A stretch of 64,000 nucleotides of DNA, taken from Zeugodacus cucurbitae (Eukaryota > Arthropoda > Insecta > Diptera > Tephritidae). Location: contig NC_071671.1 of the NCBI RefSeq assembly GCF_028554725.1, positions 53,218,001 to 53,282,000 on the forward strand, given 5' to 3'. This document shows, one piece after another, positions 48,321 to 60,240 of the stretch (the stretch's first letter is position 1; each line of letters begins with the position of its first letter). The position numbers were made by a program, and so were the translations under genes. The notes under the pieces were generated by a model that saw only the letters and a program-made list of their open reading frames with translations, was not told where the DNA came from and searched no databases.

Positions 48321-51216
48321 TTTTTTTCAAATTTTGAAATTTTTAAACCCACCTAACCCCTTAACACAAAGTTAACAGTTCAAAAACAGTTTATGTTCAA
48401 TTTTATTTTTAGAAGCACCAAATGTATTAACTTTATATATGTGTAGCGATTGAAGGGTTTCTAATTAAAAATTGAAAAATAATGAGATGAAATTTCACCA
48501 GAAAATGTCTAGTACTCAATGTGATTGCAACCTTCCCTAACCGATTGTTAAATCGGTCGAGAGATCCAATAATGTGGGATTTTTTAAGCAATTTTTTTCT
48601 TGTTCGTTGCAGGTGAAACAAGTGAATTTGATTGTGTCTATTGGATCAACTTTACAGTTGCCTATTTGAGAAACGTTTTTTCCATTAAGTCCATTACAAT
48701 CAATATTTTATACTTTTTTTATGATTATTGTACTCAAAAATTTATTGAAATTGAGCTCAGCTCTTTAAGGCGATTCTCCAATTTGGCTGTGATATGGACA
48801 ATAATACTATAGTTATATATTGGGTTTGAATACAATCTGTTGGCATCTAGCGGGAGAATTTTTGAATGTTATATACATTTAAATGAGCTAAATCAAGACA
48901 TAAATAGCAATTTTCGTAATAATTCGATTGCAGCGGCATCTATCAGAACTTTTGATAAACAATATGTTGACAAAACTTTATAGAAATCGCATGAATTATT
49001 TGGTGGTACATAAGGAAAAGGGAAAGCATAAAATCCATGGGTGGATTAATTTTAAAATTTATTAGTAATACATATTTTTAATTATTTTTAACCATGTGGA
49101 TAACCTTAAAATTTTTTAATTTTCATTATGTAAAGCTCGTTAAAAAATAGTTTTTCTGAAATAGTTTTAATATCTATATATTTTATACTATATCCTAATT
49201 ATTCTATTTTCAAATAACATTTCGTATATATATAAAACTGAACTTAGTCTCTTCTCATTTTCAACCATCATGATGTGGGCTCATAAAGGCATATCAACAA
49301 AAATGAACAGCAAACTGCACTCAAACTGTGTAAATAATAAAATTGCAGCAATAATTTGCATACAACCGGCATAATAGTTAGCAAACGACATATGAAAACG
49401 TACCTAAGTACTCGCACATGGAAAAGCGCCACGGCGTATACGCAACCTGCATGTGGCGCTCATGCGAACTAAACGGCTGATAAGATAGCAGTGCTGCCAT
49501 TGTTTTTGCACCGTTATACCGCCGTTTTGCACACACATTTTCGCTAATTCCCAGGGAATATTTTTTGCATGTAATATCTATGCCATATGCCACACATACA
49601 TACGATTAGTTCGCTTTTTGACCATATTGACTGAGCGGTAGTGGTCGCAGCTTAAAAACATGCAGGTATGAGCGAAGTGGAGGTTTGAAAAAACATTTCA
49701 GATGCTCTAAAAAATATAAAAAAATTTACCGCACATCTCACCATATCTGCATTTTGGTTGCCAGGGCAACATGAGTCCTCAGCAGCTGCGTTCGCTTCAA
49801 TTACAAACACATCTCGCTTGCATACGAATTTGCATTTTGATTGTGTGCTTATGCTCATATTTACAACAATTTTCGTTGTTGTTGTTGTTACTACTTCTAT
49901 ACTAACAAAAAAATTAGTCTTCTCCATAGCTTTTTGCTTCCTCTTCCACCTTCTCGAAATTCTATTGTGAAATTAAATAGTCTTGTGTTTGTTGTTGTTA
50001 TTAGCTTACGTGCTGCCTTATGTTGGCATTTTCTTCTTCAATTCTACTCCTTCACTGGCTAGTAATTTGTTGTAGTGGCATTTTGCTTGAGGTTCGGGGT
50101 TCGGCGTTCGGGGTTCGGCATTGTTTTGCCGCTTTGCTTGCGGTTTTGTACTCGGTTTCACATTCAAACCAAATTAGCTCGCTTAGCAATTGCAAGCGTC
50201 TGCCGTAAAACACTTGAAGTGGCTGCTGCACTCATTTTAATTGGCCATTGCGGTGAAAGTGCTGCCACCACGAGTGCATATTGTTGCCGGCATTTAAAGT
50301 TTATGCTGGTCTCTGTAGTCTTACGACTTTCTTTTCATCAACAAAAATCACGAAGCTATGACACTGATGCATAAAACAACAACAACAACCACAACTAATA
50401 TTTCCGCATTTTCCCCACCACTCATCTCTTCGTAAAATTTGTCCACAAGGCTCTCATTACTTTTTTGTTCATGTTGTTCTAACTAATTTTCTTGCTTTTT
50501 GGCTTCATTATTTGTTGTTTTTATTTTTGTTTTTGTATTCTAGCCTTAATTTATTTAACTCAGCCTGCATTTAATATTAAACAAGCATCTTTTTGGACTT
50601 TTAATCGTGATTTTCTTGCCATCTCGTCAGGATATTCAGCATCTCAAAGCTTGTCTTCACCCAGCCTTTGTGTTGTTGCTGCTTTTTTGGTGACTTTGCA
50701 CCTTCTTAATTTAGTATGCAATTATTGGCACTGTGTTGTGCCTGCACTTTTCCAACATATGCGCATCGTCTTTGTGCCTGCAATAATGACATTAAGGCTT
50801 TTGTGTTGTAGGCGTCTCTAAGAATGTGCTCCGTGTTTCATATGTGTGGAACAATCAAAGCTTTTCTTTGTCTAACAACGAAAAATGCAAAATAGGGGTT
50901 CATACAATATGTTAATCAGTTTTTCTTTAATCTGACGTTAAACCAGTTGACATAACGGTAAATGTAATCCAGTTAGCAAAATTTTGTGAATAGAAAAAAA
51001 TGGCACTAAGGCAAGATAATGTTGAGCGGTAATTGAATTACGTCAAAGGTGCAATAGATACGCGATTTATAACGGTTAATATAATTTGGATGTATGGTGG
51101 TGTTTTGAAAGTCAGGGAACCTAGATAGGTGGCCAGAAACTTCAACATTGATAAAAATTTACTAAGATCGGTCATATTTATCTTCGGATTCTCGATTCAA
51201 AAAATTGCCCATAAAA
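48321..51216. other. noncoding sequence with GC-richer block at 49.4-50.8 kb
   Basis: An acceptor-like tract (TTTTTTTCTTGTTCGTTGCAG, in two pieces, ending 48612) has no downstream donor. The block at 49.4-50.8 kb is TTGTTG-rich on the plus strand and contains short direct repeats GGTTCGGCGTTCGGGGTTCGG (50094-50118, in parts). No exon called. Confidence 0.35.
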
Positions 51217-51910
51217 GGTTTAAGTTAAGTTGGGAGCGCTAATTCACTGATCCCGCCTGTAACCTATAAATTATTTTATCGCTGACTTGAGACAGAATTG
51301 AACTATGAACTATTGAAATATCAACGATGTGAAACGAGTCTACTTACTGGTAGATACATTATTATTGGAATTAACCTCAAAATTTTGACGAAGAAAAGAA
51401 GATAGTTGAAGTCGAAGTCATAATATTGCCACACATTTTCTAGTACAATTAATTGATTTGGCTTGGTTAGTTGAAAAGGGAGGCAAAGTGGGCCTGACCG
51501 CAAGCGGCCATTGTAGTTTTGTGGTACGACCCGTGTTACAAATTTTCAAACGACAAGAGATGTTTCCCTAGCATCCATTGCTTTAGGCAGCACTTCAGTC
51601 AACTGAAAGGTCTAAGGCAGCTGCCCCTGAGCGGACCAACTCATTTTCATTTCCTTCTATACCTATATGACCAGGTGGTTATATTAACTGAACCTTAGCA
51701 GGATCTAACGCAATGAAACTTCGTGTTGGCGAAGCGGATAACCTTATTTGCTGCTTGGCTATTCTCAAACAAGTTGATGGACCTGTTGGTTAGGGTGCAA
51801 GCCCACTTGGCACCTACTTTTAGTCCGCCAATCTCGGCCTAAAAGTCCGAAATTTAGTCTTTTAGTTTGAAGCTGCTTCACCTTTCGATTCGTCGGTAAA
51901 TATATAGTAA
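51217..51910 (-). pseudogene. R1/I-like LINE 3' fragment with RNase H remnant
   Basis: Minus-strand frames give FTDESKGEAAS (RNase H TD.SK start), RLSASPTRS and PPGHIGIEGNENELVRSGA, matching the VPGHSGI.GNE.AD.LA motif of LINE RNase H domains, with many stops. The order continues to a 3' end rich in AACTTAACTTAAACC near 51217. Old and decayed. Confidence 0.5.
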
Positions 51911-53515
51911 TTGATAATACCATTTGGGGTCGATTTGATTTTTCCGAATTTAGGAAAGGTAGCTTTTCTTACCTTTTCCATCCTCTCAAGGAAACTAGTA
52001 TATGAATAACTCCTAATTGGATTTTTGAAAATTGTTTAACCTTTTTAAAGGTCCGCGAAGTTGGTTTCAATCGAATAATTGGCTGAAAACTATTGGATTG
52101 TCCCATAAAATGCACCGAACTTCTGAAAACACTCCTATGAAAATAATTATTCTGAGATCCCCACCTTTCAAGTGCCAGCTAAACTGTCGACTATACTAAA
52201 TTTGAAGAAAGTACTGTTGACTAGCCTGAACATAATATACCACTATATCCGGATCACCGTATGTTCAGCACTTATTTATATGTATGTTCAAAAAATAAAT
52301 AATATAAATCACTAAAAATAAATGCAAAATTTTCTAAATATATCCCACAATCGTCCAGGCGTCAACCACAGCTTCACAACTAATTAAAAACTAATTAGAG
52401 ACTGACACAATGAAATTTGACAAATTGCAAATTATAAAGTTCACAAAAGCGAAAACCGCTTAAAACGCAGTAAATTGGGCAAATAAGTGCTCCCAAAATA
52501 TTCATACACACCCATACACATATACAAAAATAAATACATTTGAAGACTTGCATGAGCCGCCGTAAATGCCATGAACGCCCTACGAATCGGCAACAAAGCA
52601 AACAAAAGCGCCGAGCGAGGTGTGTGTGTGTGTGCCATGAACCCATGTGAAAGTTCCGGCAAAACCGCCGCTTGTGTTCGAAAGTAATGAGCGGCGCAGA
52701 GGCATAGAGAATGCGTGATTGCAAATGCAAATAGTAGCATAAAGGCTCTGGTGAATCATTTTTGTCACAGCTCAGCCCGAGCAATGGCAACTTCGCACTG
52801 CCATTGAGTACCAAAATTCATTGTTTGCACAAATGGAATTTGGAATTTCATACAAGTGGGTGTACATATTTACTGAACAAATGGTTGGTTGGTAGTTGCA
52901 AGTATTTGCAGGCCTATTTATATATTGTACTTACATATATAATGTGGTAGGAGGCTTTTAAAAGTAAGTTTGAGGACAGTTAGAGCTAAAGAGATGACAA
53001 AGCAGCCGAGCGGTGATTATTAGTTGGTCAGGTTCAGAGATGTAACAGAGAATTTCGTGGATGAAGACCCAATTTTTTTCAAAAAATTCACAGAGTTAGA
53101 GCCGGTTGTCTTCTCAAATCATCTTTAACTATAGTAATACGAGACACTCACTGCAAAGCTTGATTCTATTTCAGTCTACAATTCATATTAGGATTTTACT
53201 GGTGAAATATGTTATGGTAGATTTCCGTGAAAAAATTCTTTGAAGGACGGTTATCCAGCAGTAACAACTCTAGGAAATTTTCCTGTAGGAATTCTTTTGT
53301 TTTTTATTTTTTATTTCATATATAGAATTTTACTTATATTAAGGGATCTACTGAGAAATAATTTTATATTTAGGTCTGATTGGCAGAGCTGAAGCTGCAG
53401 CTATGAATGATGCGTAAAACCACCTGTAAGGTCTTATCTGTTTTCTGTGCATTAAGTGTTTAATTATTGCATTGAAAGTTGAAAACTGATATTTATAGAC
53501 TATTTAGGTCTCTTT
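51911..53515. other. noncoding sequence
   Basis: 51911-52270 may hold more of the decayed LINE upstream of its RNase H. A GC-richer patch lies at 52400-52900 with a TG run at 52619-52634. No gene called. Confidence 0.35.
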
Positions 53516-53517
53516 TT

Positions 53518-53930
53518 TTTGAAACTATGTCAGAAATTATTTTAGAATTATTTCGAAACCAGCTCGAAACTATCTAAGGACTTTTTCGGAACCATTTTGT
53601 AGCTATTTTGGGACTATTTCGAAATTATTCTGAGATTATTTTGAAGCTAGTTCGAAACTACCTGAGAAAACTTTGAAAACTATTTTGAAACTATGTCAGT
53701 GATTATTTTGAAACTATTTTGAAAATAATTCGAAACTAGTTCAAAATTATTTAAATATTTTTTCAGAACTATTTTGTAATTATGTTGAGACTTTCGGGAT
53801 TATTTCGAAACTATTTTGAAATTATTTTAGAAATAATTGGTTCAAATCTTTCAAAATCAGTTCAAGACAAGTATGAGACTAATTACGGCCTGGTTACGAA
53901 TTTCAATAATTCGAGTCTAGTTCCGAAGTA
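53518..53930 (+). repeat. degenerate short-period tandem array
   Basis: GAAACTATTT(C/T)GAAA-type words repeat every 10-11 or about 20 bp across 400 bp, with many substitutions (for example GAAACTATGTCAG at two sites). Confidence 0.6.
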
Positions 53931-54887
53931 GTAATAAATTAGGGATCATAAACTAAAAAAAAAACAGTGTGGGATATTTTAATTTATTTTCAGAACCTAT
54001 TCTGGTTCAACACTAGATCTGTTTTTGTTATTGGGTTTTCAATTCATTTTATTCAAACAGTAATGTTTCGTTATTAATTTGCATGTGAACCTAAGGCTTA
54101 ACTGTATTTGAAAAATAAAATAAAATTAAAAATATTAAAAAAAAACAATCGTAAAAAAACTACATTAGCTCTAAATATCGTAAACGATTGTTGAAAAATT
54201 GGTTACATAAAAATTATATTGAATTGAATAAAAATACAAAAATCCCAAACTTTCATCAGAATAAGCACTCTATCTGGATATATTTATTTCTCTTATGGGA
54301 AAAAACGAGTTTCCATTAATTTCTTCAACTGAATCTAGTTCCGAATTTGTATGCAACTATTACACCAACTTAATGACGGAATTTGAGTGTAGCAAACATG
54401 TACAACAATAATAACAAATACATAAGTAAGGCGCTCAGGTATTTCTAATAGAAATATGCACTGCAAGATTACCTATAGATCTCGCAAATTCGCCTGTGCA
54501 GCACGTCTTGTAGCGTATCAAATTATGTTCAGTTATTCATAGTTTAGCATTACAAATATTAACGGCAAAGTAAGAATGCATATGTGTAAAACAACAACAA
54601 CGGTACTTATTTATATATACTTAAGTACACGTGTAGTAGCAGATGTATCTGCATACTACAAAACACCAAAAAAAAAATATGGAAATTAATTTTCTGCAAC
54701 GCATTAAATACAGCAGTGTACAACTTAATGGGTCTCTGAAATGCATTTTGAATGTACAGTTATGGACAACATATTTTTTTAAAAATTTGAGATTGTTTTT
54801 ATGATTTTTTTGGAAAGTGAATGTTAATCATAGTTCGAAGTCAATTTTCGAAGAACTTGAGATGTATTTTTGAAAACTAAATTGTTC
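53931..54887. other. AT-rich noncoding sequence
   Basis: No gene recognised. Confidence 0.4.
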
Positions 54888-54960
54888 GAAATCAATGTTC
54901 GAAATCGATATTCGAAATTGATCTTCGAAATCAATGTTCGAAATCGATGTTCGAAAATCA
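54888..54960 (+). repeat. 13-bp TTCGAAATCGATG minisatellite
   Basis: About six units of GTTCGAAATC(G/A)AT, each containing the TTCGAA palindrome and often ATCGAT. Weaker copies reach back to 54834. Confidence 0.75.
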
Positions 54961-56852
54961 CTATTCGTTTTATTCTATTTTTAATCTACAAACAAATTTT
55001 TATTTTCAACTGTATTCCTTAAAATTTTTGGGAAATATTTTCTACCACTCAACAATCAAAACGGACATTGATACATATGATTTTCAACATGAAACCTATA
55101 AGTTCCTTATACTACATATACCAAAAGCTAAACGTAAAGTTCCAATGGCAACACGGCGAAGAAGTAGTACCGCTACAAAGCATTACAAAATTTAACAGTT
55201 ATGTTCCCTAAGTAATTTCCTCTTCTGCACATGAATTTACAAAAGTATTTCAGCGCAATCACATACACACACACGTATGCAAAACTGCGCCGGCATAACA
55301 ATGCAACCGTACTCAGTTTGTTGAGCACCTTGCTAACTAATCTTCAAAATGCCATACCTGAGCAAGCACATAACCCCCTCTGTTGCACACTTCCCCGCCT
55401 GCTATTATTACGCTGAGTAGTCGCGCTCGTGCGAATATTTGCTTGCTTAGCTTAACAATGAAGCGCAGGCAAAATTAACTGTGCACCACCCTCTCTTCCG
55501 CCAAGGAAAGCGCCACAGATCCAGTAAAACAGGCGCTCCTCCCCTTTCTCTCTCATTTTCATGCGGTATGTGTGTGTTCTTCTTCGTATTTCTAATGCAT
55601 TCCGCACGCGTTCGCTTCTTCGAAAGCAGTGTCAACGCCATTTTGCTATTTTTTTCTACATTTCACACACACACATACATTCACTGTGGGTATTATAACT
55701 TCGAAAATTATGCATAATGCATTATAAGTGAGCTGGAGCTTATTTCATTACAAATGCATATGTGCCTCGGAATATGTGCGTGTGCTTGGGTGTGTGAAAG
55801 AGTGCATGTGTAATGATGTTTACATACAATATATTATGATTTATTTATATTCATTGGTACAGTACAAAGTATGTATGTACATATATACCAGCATAATGTG
55901 AATAGACGCTAAGCTGAAAGGAGCTGAGTTTTGAATTATTTTAGTTGTAATTTTGGTTGTGCAAATTTACTTGGTGTTTTGTTTTTTTAGCTTTAGTAAG
56001 AGTATGGGGCTTTTTAGCTTCTTCTCAGCCAACTAAGGCTCTGATTTCCACTGATATTTTACTGATATATGGATATTTGTAGTATTGTAACATGAACATT
56101 AAAAAAACGATTAACTCTTTGTAAACTAGTTGAATAATTTTATTATACGGTACGTCAATCAGTATTATGTCTTCTATTTTGCAAAGATATTCAAATAATA
56201 TTGAAACATATTTCTAGTCTTATACCACACTAAAATCCACTTAAAGTATATTTTATCTACTAAATTTGCTAGCTGTATTTATGATACAGGGTTGCCACCT
56301 AAAAATACGGCGTAAAAAATAGACAAATCCAAAAACCCCAACAAGCTAAAGAGTTTTAATACATATCGCAATTTAGACTATTTTTTGAGGGATGTCGCCG
56401 GTTTCAAACTTCTAATTAAATTTTAAAAGTAAAATTATTTGTTGGAATTGAAACCAACTCTCCAAAGCAATTCTATAAAATTTGAAAAGCTCTTTCAATA
56501 GACGGCGTTTATCGTGTATGTCTATGACTATCTCATGATCACATACACTTGTTTCTTTTAAAAGGGTTTTGTATGTAAATCTTGTATCTTATTATCTGTA
56601 ATACCCCAAGAACTCAAAAGTAATGACTCACAAATTTTTATCAACTCTTATCGCCAAGATCCGAATAAGTTGTGAGCACTATAACACAAGTATACACGGT
56701 TTTGGATCTGGGCAACCAAAAGTGGTTTCTATGATAATTGATGACACTGAATCCGAATCTTCATTTCGTTTTTTAAGATTGATTCTAGTTTTTGAAATAA
56801 TCAAGAATTTAATTTTTTATGATTTTTGTCAAATAATATTCATTTTATTAAC
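54961..56852. other. noncoding sequence with GC-richer block at 55.2-55.8 kb
   Basis: CA and CT microsatellites with low-complexity ORFs on both strands. 56280-56850 is AT-rich flank of the piggyBac-type element. No gene called. Confidence 0.35.
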
Positions 56853-56856
56853 TTAA

Positions 56857-57895
56857 CCCTTTATAACTCAACTAAGTAAAAACGGAAAAACTGTATCGTT
56901 TCTAATAGATTTCGGATAGAAATGAAATACGTGTTTTATAGTTTAAACAAATTTTTTTTTTTTTGGGTGAAAAACAACAAAAAAGGGTATGTGACAGATA
57001 TGTCACGTTATGTAACAACGTCTCTAAGCTCAATAATAATATTTGTATTTCGTGAATATTTACATGTTTTTAAGAAGTGTGAAATTCTTTGAAGCAGTTG
57101 TTTTGCTTGTTGTAGCATAAAGTCACAACACATTTTTCACATACCGTTTGTGATACTCCAACACATCCTGGACGCTTGCAACGAATTCGTTTTTCTGCCC
57201 ATACCGGCCAGTGTCCAACTTGATCTTGCCAAACTGCCATAGTAGGAACATGTTGGGCTGGGCCCTTATGCTTTTTAGATTGTATCTTGAAACGAAGAGG
57301 AATTGAACTTCGTTTCATAGGGGACTTTGTACCCAATTTGCACAACACCGTGGCAACTTCTAAACGAAAATCAGCAGATGACAACTGATTGCCCTCTAAT
57401 TTTTTTTCTTTATGAGCTCTTTTGTATAAGAGCCAAGCATTAGACACTGCAAGGTCTAAAAATAGATAAAATAGACGAACGTGCCATCGCTTGCTTATTA
57501 CCTTATTACTCAATGTTACAGAAATGGTACAAACCTAAACTTCACTATATATTGTATTAGTGAACATTTTTTGAATTATCTTATAGGAATTAAACATAAT
57601 AGTGAACGTACCTGAACTTTTCCACTAAATATTTTATTAAAACACTGAAAATTTTCTTATTTTTATCTTTTCGGTAATTGCAAGCACGTGCATTCACTAA
57701 CTTTACCATAGCGAAAAAGAAAGTACCGTTTTATAAATGATGCCAATACATAATAAACCAGAGAATTTTAAAATTGAAAAATACGGAGTTTGACAGTGCT
57801 GGTATATCATACTTAAAAGGGAAAAATTAATTTTCCTATGTTTTGTGCCCTCTAAAAGGGTTTGTAACATATCTGTCACATGATGCTATAAAGGG
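56857..57895 (-). mobile_element. piggyBac-type nonautonomous transposon (1039 bp)
   Basis: Ends CCCTTTATA and TATAAAGGG, flanked by TTAA on both sides (56853-56856, 57896-57899). Subterminal 14-bp inverted repeats TGTGACAGATATGT lie at 56990 and, inverted, at 57867. TTAA target, CCC ends and internal inverted repeats are the hallmarks of piggyBac elements. Only the end of the transposase gene is inside. Confidence 0.9.
57070..57513 (-). pseudogene. C-terminal part of a piggyBac-type transposase
   Basis: 147 open codons. Residues 7-31 (SKRWHVRLFYLFLDLAVSNA...) match the region just after the last catalytic aspartates of piggyBac-type transposases (KRWP...FY..ID.A..N...LY). Residues about 108-145 form the terminal cysteine-rich zinc-binding domain: C-x4-C-x7-C-x2-C-x4-C-x6-C-x4-H, ending NCFKEFH. 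The three catalytic aspartates and the N-terminal two-thirds are missing, so it cannot catalyse transposition. The retained domain binds transposon ends in characterised relatives, so a residual DNA-binding or repressor role is possible but untested. The M at 57513 is just the first in frame. Confidence 0.85.
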
Positions 57896-57968
57896 TTAAA
57901 AGTAACATATCAGAAATGAAGATTGGTGGAACTTTGCCTTTTGTATTGTTTAGTATCTGTTTCACGTA

Positions 57969-58365
57969 TTAGAGTCCAACAGTAGTCAGTAGTAGTTGTT
58001 TGGACAAATTCAAATGACGAATCAAATCGCTTAGTTCATCTTGCGAAATTAAATGTGTCTCTTCCATGACAAAGTCGCTATCATTACTCGGGGGTGATGG
58101 AGCTAAAGTTTTCAGGACGTTTCCACTTATACTTGGACAAACTGGCAATGAATCATTAGCAGCACGTGGAACTGGCTTGGATACTGATGATACATCAGGA
58201 TATTCATATTTTGCTAATTTTGTTGCATTTATGCCCTTAATTTTCATCAAACAAAAGTAGCAATCATCTACATGGTTTTTAGGTTCTCTCCAGAGCGCTG
58301 GCATTGAAAAGGAAAAGTACTCACGTTCTCTCAATGACCACTTATACAGCTTTGTTTTGCATGCG
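57969..58365 (-). pseudogene. WREPxNHxxDCYFC-family protein, second part of a split pseudogene
   Basis: After the MITE target site the frame reads ACKTKLYKWSL, SFSMPALWREPKNHVDDCYF (Cys pair DCYFC), IKGINATKLAKYEYPDVSS, then a Ser/Pro-rich part, ISQDELSDLIRHLNLSKQ and a stop soon after. I recall this order from a large set of predicted arthropod proteins of unknown function, much longer than this copy, which often occur in many copies. The downstream remainder is absent: soon after the LSKQ motif the sequence loses similarity, about 70 bp before the piggyBac-type insertion. Confidence 0.6.
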
Positions 58366-58368
58366 TTA

Positions 58369-58619
58369 AGTGCCCTGGAGACGATCAAATAATTGCGTCA
58401 TCAGTTTAGTTTTGAGCTCGTAACGTACGGTCATCATGTCATGGTCAGATGATGATTATCTATTATTGGCATGAAATTATGAAATATATTATGAAAAAAA
58501 AATTCTCCATTTTTGTATTATTTTATATTATTTAGTTTATTTTATTATATTTGATTTTACTTTATTTAATTTAATTTAATTTAATTTAACTTAATTTAAT
58601 TTAATTTTATTTTATTTTA

Positions 58620-58650
<31 letters not shown>

Positions 58651-58931
58651 ATTTTATTTAATTTAATTTTATTTTATTTTTTCCGTTTCGCTTCACTTCA
58701 CTTTTCTAGTCCTCTCAGCTTGACATTTTCCCTGCAAATGAGCTCATGCTTGTCAAACATGAGTGGAGACGATCAAATTATCGTCCGTCAAATAGAAATA
58801 TCAAAAATTTTTGATTTTCATCAAACAGAGCCGACAACAAGTCGGTGTAGCGTACGTGTAGCCGACGAGAGCCGACGACACCAACACACTTAAAGTGTTT
58901 GACGCAATTATTTGATCGTCTCCAAGGCACT
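58369..58931. mobile_element. 563-bp MITE with 32-bp TIRs and TTA duplication
   Basis: Perfect-looking terminal repeats AGTGCC(C/T)TGGAGACGATC continuing through AAATAATTGCGTCA (32 bp, one mismatch). TTA occurs on both sides (58366-58368, 58932-58934). A third partial copy of GGAGACGATCAAAT lies inside at 58762. The left half is a TTTAATTTTATT simple repeat (58556-58680). No transposase. A TTA/TAA 3-bp duplication points to PIF/Harbinger-type mobilisation (inference). Confidence 0.85.
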
Positions 58932-58934
58932 TTA

Positions 58935-59107
58935 CAAATAAATTTCGGTATCCATGACTTATAAGTGTCTGCTGCTCTGAAACCAAAGTAGTGCAGATAC
59001 GCATCTTTGAGCGCATTTGTTATTATTTTGCCACTTTTCTTAATCATATAACTACCAAAAAAGTAACAAAAACACTTTGAATCAACTTTGCAACACTGTC
59101 TCTGCAT
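58935..59107 (-). pseudogene. WREPxNHxxDCYFC-family protein, first part of a split pseudogene
   Basis: The minus-strand ATG at 59107 opens CCKVDSKCFCYFFG, then ITNALKDAYLHYFGFRAAD and SWIPKFIC, where the MITE interrupts. In relatives, as I remember them, this is the N-terminal treble-Cys region (FCYVCG...YF....D..W.P...C..C). Here the second Cys of FCYxCG is Phe. Removing the MITE and one TAA rejoins the frame as FIC-N-AC with no stop, so the MITE hit an intact frame. Promoter and gene identity unknown. Confidence 0.6.
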
Positions 59108-59479
59108 TTTTATTTGCTCTAATCACTTATTTTATTTTACTGCTACAGTTGAAATGACTTATCAAGCAGTGCCTATAAGATTGGGAGAATTTTCCTCAAT
59201 CGGTATTTAATTACTGTGCTTATCGTGCGAGAACTCGGAAACTAGAATCAATCTTAAAAAACTAAATTCATATTCGAATTCAGCATATCAAATATAGTTA
59301 AGAATCGTTCTTATCTGCTCAGATCCAAAAGTTGACCAGAATTTGTAAACTTGTGTAATCAATACCTAAGGTATGCTAGTTGAATGGATTATGCCGAAGC
59401 AGATCTAAAATAGAGAATAGACTGGAAGACAGACAACTCCATAATAAAGGGAGAAAATAGAGACAGCAAATGACGCCAT

Positions 59480-60240
59480 ATTTTTTCCAATCCTTTGACA
59501 TTTCTCTTCACTAAGGTTTGTCATCATGGAAAGATATACGATACACCAACGAGTCGAAATTATTACAATTTACTACCGAAATTCGGAGATAGTGGCCTCA
59601 CTTTAAGACCACAACATCCAGTATGTGGTCGGCTCATTTCTAGTTGTATGGCTTCGTCAATAAGCAAAATATTAGTTATTGATCAGACAGCAATCCACAC
59701 GTAATCCATGGGTCACCATTGCATCCCGAAAAAAATACCATTTGGTGCCGTTTATGGACCGGTAGCGCCATTGGGCCGTGCTTGCTCCGTGTTGATTAAG
59801 ACCGGCACGCTACCGTTCAAAGATAACATAATATTTGTGGCCCGAATTGTATGTTAAGGACTTGGACAATATGTGGTTCCAACAGGACGGCGCCACAAGC
59901 TACACAGCGAATGTCACAATCGATTTATTGAAAACCAAGTTTGGTGAGCGTGTTATCTCACGAAATGGCCCAATCAATTGGCCGCCTCGGTCTTACGTTT
60001 TGACGCCGTTAGACTGTTTCTTGTGGGGTTACGTCAAGATTATATGGTCCATGCCAACGACGATTGATGAACTTCGTACGAATATCGAACGGGAAATTGC
60101 AGTGGTATCGGCAGATTTATGCTTAAAAACCGTCAAAAACTGGGTTCAACGTCTGGACTTCTGCAAGCGTGCCCGTGGTGGTCATGCAATAGAAATCAAG
60201 TTCCATACATAATGGGATCGAATGTTTCATAGGAAAAAGC
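59480..60240 (+). pseudogene. third, ancient DD41D rosa-like transposase, deleted and decayed
   Basis: Begins near ATG 59526 (MERYTIHQRVEII, the N-terminal helix). It passes through broken pieces (HPEKN, IGP) after a large deletion. It is open again from 59835 to 60212: MWFQQDGAT (Asp), then 41 residues to LTPLDCFLWGYVK (Asp), ending AIEIKFHT. About half its residues differ from the two young copies, so it is a separate old lineage of the same DD41D group. Confidence 0.82.

Noticed and set aside
48612..48660. Acceptor-like TTGCAG followed by open sequence
   Set aside because: No donor follows, and in the phase needed after the 38861 microexon it meets TGA at once.
58778..58930. ORF tail reading RRSNN...DGR
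   Set aside because: This part of the open frame is MITE sequence, not the host protein family.
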